Origin: Weissella halotolerans DSM 20190
GTDB lineage: Bacteria; Bacillota; Bacilli; Lactobacillales; Lactobacillaceae
DNA length: 64,000 nucleotides
Assembly (NCBI RefSeq): GCF_000420365.1
Contig: NZ_ATUU01000004.1
Location: forward strand, 1-64,000
Direction: 5' to 3'
The notes beneath the pieces were generated by a model that made no database searches, was not told the DNA's origin, and saw only the letters and a list, made by a program, of their open reading frames with translations. The translations under genes and the position numbers were made by a program. Positions 1-7,228 of the stretch are shown here, in pieces (the first letter of the stretch is position 1; each line of letters starts with the position of its first letter).

Positions 1-17
1 TAGGGCGTCGCAACGCA
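1..17 (+). rRNA. rrf: 5S rRNA, 3' end only (partial)
   Basis: The first 17 bases are identical to the last 17 bases of the complete 5S gene at 1286-1403 and are likewise followed 4 nt later by tRNA-Asn. The window therefore opens at the end of an rRNA operon or of another 5S-tRNA unit. What lies upstream cannot be seen. Confidence 0.8.
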
Positions 18-21
18 TTAT

Positions 22-94
22 TCCGAATTAGCTCAGTTGGTAGAGCACACGACTGTTAATCGTGCTGTCGTCGGTTCGAGCCCGACATTCGGAG
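22..94 (+). tRNA. tRNA-Asn(GTT)
   Basis: A 73-nt cloverleaf. Acceptor TCCGAAT pairs with ATTCGGA, the discriminator is G, the anticodon loop carries GTT, and the T-loop is TTCGAGC. No CCA is encoded. It directly follows the 5S end, as in many Firmicute rRNA operons. Confidence 0.97.
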
Positions 95-97
95 TAT

Positions 98-170
98 GCC
101 GACTTAGCTCAGTTGGTAGAGCAACGGTATCGTAAACCGTAGGTCGAGGGTTCGAATCCCCCAGTCGGCA
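98..170 (+). tRNA. tRNA-Thr(CGT)
   Basis: A 73-nt cloverleaf with acceptor GCCGACT/AGTCGGC, discriminator A and anticodon CGT, reading ACG threonine codons. It lies 3 nt after tRNA-Asn and is the last gene of this transcription unit. Confidence 0.96.
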
Positions 171-192
171 TTTAAAAAGATATGATTATAAG

Positions 193-226
193 GGACGGGA
201 AGCTTTGGCTTCCTGTCTTTTTTATT
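193..226 (+). terminator. Rho-independent terminator of the rRNA/tRNA unit
   Basis: GACGGGAAG and CTTCCTGTC form a stem around a short loop, followed by a run of T. It closes the 5S-tRNA-Asn-tRNA-Thr transcript. Confidence 0.85.
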
Positions 227-244
227 TTGTACCTGTATTATTCT

Positions 245-276
245 TTTAAGTAATACTTAAAAAAGTATTGTATAAT
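245..276 (+). promoter_or_regulatory. Promoter of the SDR gene with an inverted repeat
   Basis: A consensus -10 TATAAT lies at 271-276. Just upstream is a perfect 7-bp inverted repeat, AATACTT (252-258) and AAGTATT (263-269), which occupies the -35/-10 spacer. Such a position suits a repressor operator. The -35 itself is weak. The operator role is inferred. Confidence 0.5.
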
Positions 277-358
277 GAAGGCACACGGTTGGGCGAGACC
301 TAACCGGGTTAGTATCCTTTTAATTAAGGTAGAGTCATTTCAAAGTGAGGAGATAGAT

Positions 359-1144
<786 letters not shown>

Positions 1145-1209
1145 ACCTGTTGTATAGGTTGATAGCTGACGGTCAATCGAATTTGTGCTTGTGAAAAGTA
1201 TGGATGCTA

Positions 1210-1238
1210 TTGACAAGTAGCTTGAATATCTGTAATAT
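1210..1238 (+). promoter_or_regulatory. Promoter of the solitary 5S-tRNA-Asn unit
   Basis: A perfect -35 TTGACA (1210-1215) is followed after 17 nt by TAATAT (1233-1238), with TG just before it. Transcription would start about 40 nt before the 5S gene. No recognisable 23S sequence lies between the SDR stop codon and the 5S gene. Confidence 0.65.
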
Positions 1239-1285
1239 AATTAACTGTGATTGGGAGTTGTTGAATTTCCACACAGTTGATTACG

Positions 1286-1403
1286 TGTTGTGATGATGGC
1301 ATTGAGGTCACACCTGTTCCCATACCGAACACAGAAGTTAAGCTCAATCGCGCCGAAAGTAGTTGGGGGATCGCTCCCTGCGAGGATAGGGCGTCGCAAC
1401 GCA
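1286..1403 (+). rRNA. rrf: 5S ribosomal RNA (solitary)
   Basis: A complete 5S gene of about 118 nt. It carries the conserved stretch CACACCTGTTCCCATACCGA and a terminal helix in which GTGTTGTG at the 5' end pairs with CGCAACGC at the 3' end. It is not preceded by a 23S gene. Instead it follows a protein-coding pseudogene and a promoter of its own, and tRNA-Asn follows after 4 nt. Ends are accurate to a few bases. Confidence 0.93.
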
Positions 1404-1407
1404 TTAT

Positions 1408-1480
1408 TCCGAATTAGCTCAGTTGGTAGAGCACACGACTGTTAATCGTGCTGTCGTCGGTTCGAGCCCGACATTCGGAG
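1408..1480 (+). tRNA. tRNA-Asn(GTT), second copy
   Basis: Identical in sequence to the copy at 22-94 (acceptor TCCGAAT/ATTCGGA, anticodon GTT). It is transcribed with the solitary 5S gene and followed by a terminator 5 nt later. Confidence 0.97.
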
Positions 1481-1485
1481 TCAGT

Positions 1486-1515
1486 AGACACTTCCTATGA
1501 GGAGTGTCTTTTTTA
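1486..1515 (+). terminator. Terminator after 5S-tRNA-Asn
   Basis: AGACACTTCC and GGAGTGTCT form a stem, followed by a T run. Confidence 0.88.
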
Positions 1516-1573
1516 TTAGGTCGAGTTCAAATTACTAAATAATTATACTTGAGGAACAAGGACGGCAAAATAG

Positions 1574-2236
1574 ATGGTTAAACAGGGGAGTTACGCCAAA
1601 CGAGTCAAGAAACGTGCAATTAGGCAGATAAAGCAGCGTAAGCCAAGACAGGTTCGGCAGAATGCCATTAAAAATGGGCAAGAATTTAGAGACTACTTGT
1701 TGGTACGTTATCACCTTACACAAGGAACAAAGGTTAGTGAATTGGTAGAAGAGACCATAAGGCGATTTCTGCAAGTCTTTATAGAGCACAGCATGCCGTA
1801 TGACAATGTGTGGTCATTACCAGAATTAATTCAGGAGACAATTAAGGGCTTAGCTAATCAAGTTCCATGGCAGTATTATGCAATATTGCTTGATGCGTGG
1901 CCGCAGTTAAGAGGTTTTCTTTTACGTGAAACTAAGCAGGCACCCCTAGTACACCCAATACAGGTGACAAATGATCAGGTTGATATGATTGACCTAGTAA
2001 TAACACAGTTAGCGGTTAACTGGTATTTAAGTCAGGTAAAAAATCAAGTTTATACAATGGCCTCCGTTAACGACAAGATGGTGGCTGAACTAAAGGAGAC
2101 TTTCACAGCAGTGGCTAGTGTTAACTGGCAAAATGTAAAGACGGTTTATTCAACGACCCCCTTTGTTCCAAAGAGGACAGATTATGATGTAGGTACGGAA
2201 CGGTGGTTGAATGAATTAAGTACATTAGAATGGTAA
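1574..2236 (+). CDS. Hypothetical protein, 220 aa, basic N-terminus
   Basis: I do not recognise the family. The first 35 residues are very rich in Lys and Arg (KRVKKRAIRQIKQRKPR), which could bind nucleic acid. The rest is soluble-looking and mostly helical, with Trp-rich patches (VPWQYYAILLDAWPQLRGF) and no signal peptide or membrane segment. The ATG at 1574 follows an AAGGAC-type ribosome site. The gene stands alone between two strong terminators, so it is a single-gene unit. Codon use is ordinary for the window. Confidence 0.7.
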   Translation: MVKQGSYAKRVKKRAIRQIKQRKPRQVRQNAIKNGQEFRDYLLVRYHLTQGTKVSELVEETIRRFLQVFIEHSMPYDNVWSLPELIQETIKGLANQVPWQYYAILLDAWPQLRGFLLRETKQAPLVHPIQVTNDQVDMIDLVITQLAVNWYLSQVKNQVYTMASVNDKMVAELKETFTAVASVNWQNVKTVYSTTPFVPKRTDYDVGTERWLNELSTLEW

Positions 2237-2244
2237 ATGCTAAA

Positions 2245-2285
2245 ATGCCCCCACAGGCACATTGCCTGTGGGGGCATGCTTTATT
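2245..2285. terminator. Bidirectional terminator
   Basis: A perfect 15-bp inverted repeat, ATGCCCCCACAGGCA (2245-2259) and its complement (2263-2277), with a 3-nt loop. It serves the convergent genes on both sides. Confidence 0.9.
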
Positions 2286-2307
2286 TATGATGTAAAACTA
2301 GATGGAG

Positions 2308-3150
2308 CTATTCGCGTGTTCCTTCGATGGCCTCACGCATATTATCAACAATTGACAAGGTTTTATCACCCATTTTAACTCCGACTAAGGTAAAAAGACT
2401 GTCCATAATGGTAATCTGAGCTAGTAAAGAAGACATTGATTCACTACGCATATTGACTTCTTCGGCAGAACTAGCCATGACTAAATCAGCTAGCTTTGCC
2501 AATTCGCTATGGACATGTGCGGTAATAGCAATAATCTTAACATTATTTTGCTTAAGCTGGCGGGCAATTTTTAGTGTATCGTGGTTTCGACCTGAGTGTG
2601 AAATCACAATGCCGACATCGCCCTTTTTCATTCTAACTGCTTGCATAAGCTGAACGTCATAGTCTGGATGTTGCTCAACATCTAAAGGGGTACGTAAAAG
2701 CTTATGGTAGCCATCTAAGGCAACAATCGCTGATCCACCAATGCCAAACAACCCAATTTTGTTACCCGTAATTAGCCATTCAAGGGCGGTTTGCCAGGTT
2801 TCCTCACTAATGAGACTATAAGTAGCGTCTAAGGCATTTCGGGCCCCGCTAAAAACCTTATGCACAATTTCAGTAGTACCATCTTGGCTTTCAATTTCAC
2901 CGAAAAAAGTATCTGAAGACTGGGTTGGCATAGTAAGACTGAGGGAAAATTCACGAAAGGAATTAAACCCAATCCGTTTAACAAAGCGAGACACAGTGGC
3001 GGTTGATAAGCCAACGTTGTCGGCAATTGTTTGAATCGTTAGCGTGCGAGCACCATCAGCTTGTGACAGTACGTAATCAGCAATTTTTTGATCTGATTTA
3101 GAGAGTTGATCATGCAGGGTGCGTAAACGCATAAATCCTGATTGAACCAT
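2308..3150 (-). CDS. MurR/RpiR-family transcriptional regulator
   Basis: A 280-aa repressor or activator with an N-terminal helix-turn-helix (about residues 1-77, including GLSTATVSRFVKRIGF) and a C-terminal SIS sugar-phosphate-binding domain (about 120-250, with GIGGSAIVALDGYHKL and SHSGRNHDTL). Family members sense phosphosugars. The gene is divergent from gnd with about 120 bp between the starts, so its likely target is gnd and itself, with 6-phosphogluconate or a related phosphosugar as a plausible ligand (inferred). The ATG at 3150 has a GGAGGG ribosome site. Confidence 0.88.
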   Translation of the reverse strand: MVQSGFMRLRTLHDQLSKSDQKIADYVLSQADGARTLTIQTIADNVGLSTATVSRFVKRIGFNSFREFSLSLTMPTQSSDTFFGEIESQDGTTEIVHKVFSGARNALDATYSLISEETWQTALEWLITGNKIGLFGIGGSAIVALDGYHKLLRTPLDVEQHPDYDVQLMQAVRMKKGDVGIVISHSGRNHDTLKIARQLKQNNVKIIAITAHVHSELAKLADLVMASSAEEVNMRSESMSSLLAQITIMDSLFTLVGVKMGDKTLSIVDNMREAIEGTRE

Positions 3151-3175
3151 ATGTCCCTCCTTTCATTTTAGCTTA

Positions 3176-3229
3176 TGTAAATATTTTACAACAAAACCCT
3201 TGCAAAGTGTAAAAGTTTTGCATTATAAT
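3176..3229 (+). promoter_or_regulatory. gnd promoter and candidate RpiR operator
   Basis: Promoter: TTGCAA (3200-3205), an 18-nt spacer, and TATAAT (3224-3229). Just upstream is TGTAAATATTTTACA (3176-3190), a 6+3+6 inverted repeat. A second imperfect dyad (GCAAAG...TTTTGC) overlaps the -35 and spacer. The location between the divergent RpiR regulator and gnd suggests regulator binding sites. Confidence 0.6.
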
Positions 3230-3271
3230 ATGGGTGTTGATAAAAATGCATAAAAAGAAAGAGGTATCGAA

Positions 3272-4180
3272 ATGAAGTTCGGAATGATCGGCCTTGGAAA
3301 AATGGGCTTGAACTTGGTAGAGAACGCAGTTGACCATAAGAATGAAGTGGTTGCCTTCGACTTGAACAAGGATTTTGTTGATGAAGCTGCTGCATATTCA
3401 GATGCAATTACCCCTGTATCAGATATCGATGAGATGTTAGCAAAGTTGCCTTCACCTAAGATTGTTTGGGTGATGGTTCCAGCTGGTAACCCAACAAACT
3501 CAACTATCGACCAATTGATCGAAAAGATGGGTGAAGGTGATATCATCATCAACGGTGGAAACTCAAACTTCAAGGATGATTTGAAGTTAAACAAGGCCGC
3601 TGAAGCTGCTGGTATTAACTACTTTGATGCTGGTACTTCAGGTGGTGTCAGTGGTGCCCGTAATGGTGGAAACTTCATGATCGGTGGCGACAACATCGAA
3701 GCTTGGCAAACACTTGAACCATTGTTCAAGGACATTGCACAAGAAGATGGTTACTTGTACACTGGCCGTGCCGGTTCAGGACATTATTTGAAGATGGTTC
3801 ATAACGGTATCGAATATGGTATGATGCAATCAATGGCTGAAGGATTCGAAATTTTGGAAGCTTCAGAATTTGATTACGATTACGAAAAGGTTGCTAAGTT
3901 GTGGAACCATGGTTCAGTTATCCGTTCATGGTTGATGGAATTAGCTGAAGAGCAATTTGCTAAGGATCCTAAGCTTTCAGCAATTTCTGGAACAATGCAC
4001 TCATCTGGTGAAGGTAAGTGGACTGTTGAAGAGTCATTGAACTTGCAAGTTCCAGCACCAACAATTGCTTTGGCTTTGATGATGCGTTACCGTTCAATGC
4101 AACAAGATACATTTACTGGTAAGGTTGTTTCAGCCTTGCGTAATGGTTTTGGTGGCCACAAGATGGACGCGGCCAAGTAA
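3272..4180 (+). CDS. gnd: 6-phosphogluconate dehydrogenase (decarboxylating), short form
   Basis: Oxidises 6-phosphogluconate to ribulose 5-phosphate and CO2 with reduction of NAD(P), the second dehydrogenase of the heterofermentative phosphoketolase pathway. At 302 aa it is of the short GntZ/YqeC class, not the 470-aa class. The dinucleotide motif GLGKMG is at residues 7-12, NGGNSNFKDD near residue 90, and the substrate motif GTSGGVSGARNG near residue 120. The catalytic region around KMVHNGIEYGMMQ is intact. The ATG at 3272 has an AAAGAGGT ribosome site. It is divergent from an RpiR regulator and followed by its own terminator. zwf lies 40 kb away. Its codons look optimised, as in highly expressed genes. 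Confidence 0.95.
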   Translation: MKFGMIGLGKMGLNLVENAVDHKNEVVAFDLNKDFVDEAAAYSDAITPVSDIDEMLAKLPSPKIVWVMVPAGNPTNSTIDQLIEKMGEGDIIINGGNSNFKDDLKLNKAAEAAGINYFDAGTSGGVSGARNGGNFMIGGDNIEAWQTLEPLFKDIAQEDGYLYTGRAGSGHYLKMVHNGIEYGMMQSMAEGFEILEASEFDYDYEKVAKLWNHGSVIRSWLMELAEEQFAKDPKLSAISGTMHSSGEGKWTVEESLNLQVPAPTIALALMMRYRSMQQDTFTGKVVSALRNGFGGHKMDAAK

Positions 4181-4210
4181 TGTAAATTTACTTAACTAGT
4201 AATAATAATT

Positions 4211-4243
4211 AGAGCTAACCCATTTTGGGGTTGGCTCTTTTTT
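4211..4243 (+). terminator. gnd terminator
   Basis: AGAGCTAACCC and GGGTTGGCTCT pair with one wobble and are followed by six T. Confidence 0.88.
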
Positions 4244-4401
4244 GATTAGGATAGTATTGGTGGCGGGGAAATAGTATAGATGGTGCTTAGTGAGCTTAAG
4301 TGTTGTTGATATCAGGATTGTGCTATAGTTTATTCATTAGGATTTTTAGTTGCGGCTAGTTTATCCATACGAAATAACGATTAGGACTAAGGATAATAAA
4401 A

Positions 4402-5097
4402 ATGAAATATAAGATAACATTTAATTTTACACCGATGAATTTAGAGGTTGGGATGCAGGATGAAAATCAGCAAACTAGTCAACAAAGTTACCCCTATACA
4501 AGAGCTGACTTTCCCAGTGCTACTTTGTCAGCTTTGCAATTAACTGAAAGTGTTAAGCAAGCACTGTTGGACTTAGACCAACGGTTAGGTGAGAGTAACC
4601 AAATAGAGCGGATTCGTTTTCATGGATCGCTCAGTGGTTGGCTACCTTTAGACTCAGCTTATCAACCAGTAACAGATATTCTTTCAGCTAGTGAAAGCAA
4701 TCAACATTTTATTGACGCTTTAATAATGAATGGGATTGGTAAGCAATTACAAAATAAAACGGGTGTACCATTATCCCCAAGTGTTCCCCTAATTATGACA
4801 ATTGCCTTAAAGGACAATGAACCGGATCTCTTTGCCAAAAGTGTTCATTTTATGGGAGTCTTTGAGTATTTACTTTATCAGTTATTTGGGTTAAATGTTA
4901 TTGAGCCCGCCCATGCGGCAAGGACTGGTTTTTATAATGTTCTCAAGCAAGATTGGGACCCACAAGCATTGGCAATTGCAGGTGTGCAAAGAGAACAATT
5001 ACCTGAAATTAGTCGGCCAAATAATCAGGTAGTTGCCTTTAATCATGTCGTATCTAGTTCAAACCGGACAGATACAATTACTTTTGAAATTGGGTAA
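4402..5097 (+). CDS. Truncated, diverged FGGY-kinase-like (gluconokinase-like) protein
   Basis: This 231-aa open frame resembles the first domain of FGGY gluconokinases. The segment FEYLLYQLFG to WDPQALAIAGVQREQLPEI (about residues 150-205) and TGVPLSPSVPL (about 118-128) align well by eye with GntK proteins. Key catalytic parts are missing. The N-terminal phosphate motif (DxGTT in active enzymes) reads FNFTPMN. The WxDxR substrate motif is replaced by ILSASESN. The second, ATP-binding domain is absent, because the frame ends right after domain one. It cannot be an active kinase as read. There is no frameshift or internal stop, so it may be a decayed gene with a surviving frame or a non-catalytic sugar-binding protein. 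Its place behind gnd fits an old gntK-gnd pair. AAGGA lies just upstream of the ATG. Confidence 0.65.
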   Translation: MKYKITFNFTPMNLEVGMQDENQQTSQQSYPYTRADFPSATLSALQLTESVKQALLDLDQRLGESNQIERIRFHGSLSGWLPLDSAYQPVTDILSASESNQHFIDALIMNGIGKQLQNKTGVPLSPSVPLIMTIALKDNEPDLFAKSVHFMGVFEYLLYQLFGLNVIEPAHAARTGFYNVLKQDWDPQALAIAGVQREQLPEISRPNNQVVAFNHVVSSSNRTDTITFEIG

Positions 5098-5128
5098 CTT
5101 TTGAGGGGGAATATGCTATAATGTGTTC

Positions 5129-5407
5129 TGTCATTGGGGATGCAGTTAGTCAGGGAGTGATGACCTAGGACTGCCTCTTTGAGGAGGGTGCAATGCCCTG
5201 CTGTCCAATGATGATTTTAAGCAATATTACGTTGCTTAAAATGGATGAAAAGAACTTTTAAAGAAGTGGATGAGTCTTTAAAAGTACGGGGATTGTTAAT
5301 GGGGTGGTGCCTATTAACATGATATGGTGAATAGTTACATGGAACGTGGTGGTTCGTGTAACGCAAACAGGACTTGCACCCATTTAGTGGGAGAAGTCCT
5401 GTTTTTT
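5129..5407 (+). ncRNA. Unassigned structured RNA, about 280 nt
   Basis: An extended -10 (TG-C-TATAAT, 5114-5122) starts a transcript that ends at a strong terminator (AACAGGACTT/AAGTCCTGTT, then T6 at 5402-5407). Between them lie successive stems: TCATTGG/CCAATGA (5131-5137/5205-5211) enclosing two smaller hairpins; TTTTAAGCAA/TTGCTTAAAA (5215-5241); ACTTTTAAAGA/TCTTTAAAAGT (5254-5285); GTTAAT/ATTAAC (5295-5318); and GTTACA/TGTAAC (5334-5362). No convincing ORF is present. It has no T-box ACCGCG motif, no GAGGAAAGTCC of RNase P, and no GGAAGCAGCC of SRP RNA. It could be an unknown sRNA or an upstream riboswitch-like element. Confidence 0.6.
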
Positions 5408-5429
5408 ATTGTCCTCAGCTAGGAGTGCG

Positions 5430-5438
5430 TGCTATAAT
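5430..5438 (+). promoter_or_regulatory. Extended -10 promoter of the tyrS T-box leader
   Basis: TG-C-TATAAT starts the leader about 280 nt before tyrS. There is no good -35, as is usual for extended -10 promoters. It follows the terminator of the upstream RNA by about 20 nt. Confidence 0.65.
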
Positions 5439-5444
5439 CTAGCT

Positions 5445-5668
5445 AATGCATAGCTAAAATGAGTAGGGACCTGGTGGACATGAGAAACATGGTGGTTGAT
5501 GCAAACCATGCAAGCCCAGGAAACAAATTACATTAGCACGTTAATATGTAGGCGGTTGGCGTACCGTTAACAGGCTATTAAGGGGTCATCGGACAGATGA
5601 CAAATTAGGTGGTACCGCGTATCAATAAGGCGTCCTAATCGGTTAATAATCGATTAGGGGGCCTTTTT
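5445..5668 (+). promoter_or_regulatory. T-box leader of tyrS
   Basis: The T-box core GGTGGTACCGCG at 5608-5619 pairs with the acceptor end of uncharged tRNA. A terminator follows (CCTAATCG/CGATTAGG inside an AGGC/GCCT base, then T5 near 5664-5668). The upstream part forms stem I and other helices. In this family uncharged tRNA-Tyr stabilises the antiterminator and allows tyrS expression. Confidence 0.92.
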
Positions 5669-5716
5669 AATTAGTTAGATACCGGGTAAACAAGTACTCA
5701 CAGAGGAGAGTGTGTC

Positions 5717-6976
5717 ATGACAGAAAATATTTTAGAAGAATTGGCTTGGCGAGGAGCTATCAATCAACAGACCGATCCAGAAGGCCTTTTAAAGACGTTA
5801 CAGGAGGATACCATCGGGGTTTATGTTGGTATTGATCCAACGGGTGATTCTATGCATATTGGTCATTTGATTCCCTTTATGATGTTGAAACGTTTTCAAA
5901 AAGTAGGCGCCCATCCGGTCATTGTTGTTGGTGGTGGAACAGGGTCAATTGGTGATCCGTCCGGTAAAAAGGCTGAACGGCCTATGCTGTCTGCCAAGGC
6001 AGTTGCTGATAACGTGGAAAAGATTCGGCAGCAGATGGTGAAGTTATTTGGTCAAGATGGTTTTACAATTGTTAACAATCAAGATTGGCTAGGTAAGTTG
6101 AGTTTGATTGATTTTTTGCGAGATTACGGGAAACTTTTCTCAGTTAACGTTATGTTAGCCAAAGATGTTGTGGCATCTCGTTTAGAAACGGGAATTTCAT
6201 ATACGGAATTTACTTACCAAATTCTGCAATCAATTGACTTTCATGAATTATGGAAGCGCGAACACGTTCGTTTACAAATGGGTGGTTCTGACCAGTGGGG
6301 TAATATCACTAGTGGTGTTGACCTCATTCATAAATTAGAGGGGAATGACGCGCCTGCCTATGGCCTAACAGTGCCCTTACTGTTAAAGGCGGATGGAACC
6401 AAATTTGGTAAAACAGAAGGAGGCGCAGTATGGCTAGATCCTGAAAAGACAACACCCTTCGAGTTCTATCAGTTCTGGCTGAATACCCGCGACGAAGATG
6501 TGGAGAAGATGTTAAAGTTCTTCACCTTCCTTTCACAAGAAGAAATTGCGGCCTTAGTCTTAGAAACGCAAAAAGATGGCGCAGCACGTAAAGCTCAACA
6601 GCGTTTGGCTGAAGAAGTGACCACCTTTGTCCATGGTGAAGCGGCCCTTAAGACGGCTCAAACGGTCACAAAGGTGCTCTTTGGAAACGCTGATGTCACA
6701 GCCTTGACGACTGAGGAAGTTGCAGCATTAGCCGGCAACGTTCCAACATTTAACTTACCTAATGACGAGATTGGCATTTTAGACTTAGTTGTTGCGGCAG
6801 GGTTAGAGAAATCCAAGACGCGTGCGCGCGAAGCAGTGTCAAACGGTGCTATTCGGGTTAATGGAGAACAGATTAAAGATGTTGAGGCGGTGGTTAACCC
6901 AAGTGCGGCGTATGACGGTCAGTATGTGATTGTTAAGCGTGGTAAGAAGAAGTGGGCAGTTGCAAAGGTGCAATAA
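5717..6976 (+). CDS. tyrS: Tyrosyl-tRNA synthetase
   Basis: Charges tRNA-Tyr with tyrosine in the cytoplasm. It has 419 aa, the normal length for the bacterial TyrRS. The class I HIGH motif is at residues 47-50 (GDSMHIGH), the KMSKS equivalent KFGKT is near residue 230, the Tyr/tRNA-binding region includes GGSDQWGN, and a C-terminal S4 RNA-binding domain spans about 352-419. The ATG at 5717 follows a GAGGAGAG ribosome site. It is a single-gene unit under the T-box leader, so it responds to tRNA-Tyr charging. Confidence 0.98.
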   Translation: MTENILEELAWRGAINQQTDPEGLLKTLQEDTIGVYVGIDPTGDSMHIGHLIPFMMLKRFQKVGAHPVIVVGGGTGSIGDPSGKKAERPMLSAKAVADNVEKIRQQMVKLFGQDGFTIVNNQDWLGKLSLIDFLRDYGKLFSVNVMLAKDVVASRLETGISYTEFTYQILQSIDFHELWKREHVRLQMGGSDQWGNITSGVDLIHKLEGNDAPAYGLTVPLLLKADGTKFGKTEGGAVWLDPEKTTPFEFYQFWLNTRDEDVEKMLKFFTFLSQEEIAALVLETQKDGAARKAQQRLAEEVTTFVHGEAALKTAQTVTKVLFGNADVTALTTEEVAALAGNVPTFNLPNDEIGILDLVVAAGLEKSKTRAREAVSNGAIRVNGEQIKDVEAVVNPSAAYDGQYVIVKRGKKKWAVAKVQ

Positions 6977-7030
6977 AGACGAACAAAATAACATGTTTTT
7001 GCTATAAGATAGTACAAAAGGCGAAAAATA

Positions 7031-7039
7031 TGCTATACT
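7031..7039 (+). promoter_or_regulatory. Extended -10 promoter of the purine permease-xpt operon
   Basis: TG-C-TATACT lies 22 nt before the guanine riboswitch. The same TG-C-TAtaat pattern is used by the two promoters before tyrS. Confidence 0.6.
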
Positions 7040-7060
7040 ATTAAAAAATTGAATAGTACC

Positions 7061-7175
7061 CCTGTACGTATAATCATTGGAGAATGGCCAATAAGTTTCT
7101 ACCCGTGTCCCGAGACACGGACTACTACAGGTGTGTCAAAGGGCCCATTCTGCATATTGCATAGTGGGTCCTTTT
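7061..7175 (+). promoter_or_regulatory. Guanine/hypoxanthine (purine) riboswitch with terminator
   Basis: The aptamer spans 7061-7131. P1 is CCTGTA/TACAGG. The conserved core TATAATCATTGG, GGCCAATAAGTTTCTACC and GACTAC is present. The specificity base (C in GACTAC) predicts guanine or hypoxanthine, not adenine. A terminator with GGGCCCA/TGGGTCC and T5 follows at about 7138-7173. Ligand binding should switch the operon off. Confidence 0.95.
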
Positions 7176-7228
7176 TCACATTATTTTCCAGTTTGCTGCA
7201 GGGTACGCTAACAAAATGGAGGATTGTG

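Larger units (their letters stand above)
1..94 (+). repeat. Exact repeat of 1387-1480 (5S end plus tRNA-Asn)
   Basis: These 94 bases are identical to 1387-1480. Identity stops exactly after the tRNA-Asn discriminator base: tRNA-Thr follows in this copy and a terminator in the other. The direct repeat is about 1.39 kb apart and brackets the broken SDR gene, so homologous recombination between the copies would delete it. Confidence 0.9.

Noticed and set aside
1145-1209. Remnant of a 23S rRNA 3' end before the solitary 5S gene
   Set aside because: I could not align this stretch to any 23S end that I remember. A direct comparison with the organism's own 23S gene would be needed.
1207-1404. Minus-strand ORF over the 5S rRNA gene
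   Set aside because: It lies antisense to a complete 5S gene and has no coding features.
3176-3190. Rex operator before gnd
   Set aside because: The dyad has a 3-nt spacer and lacks the GTGAA/TTCAC core, so it does not fit the 18-bp Rex site.
5340-5407. Reading the 5.1-kb RNA as a second T-box
   Set aside because: GGTGGTTCGTG lacks the ACCGCG core and is locked in a perfect hairpin with GTTACA/TGTAAC.
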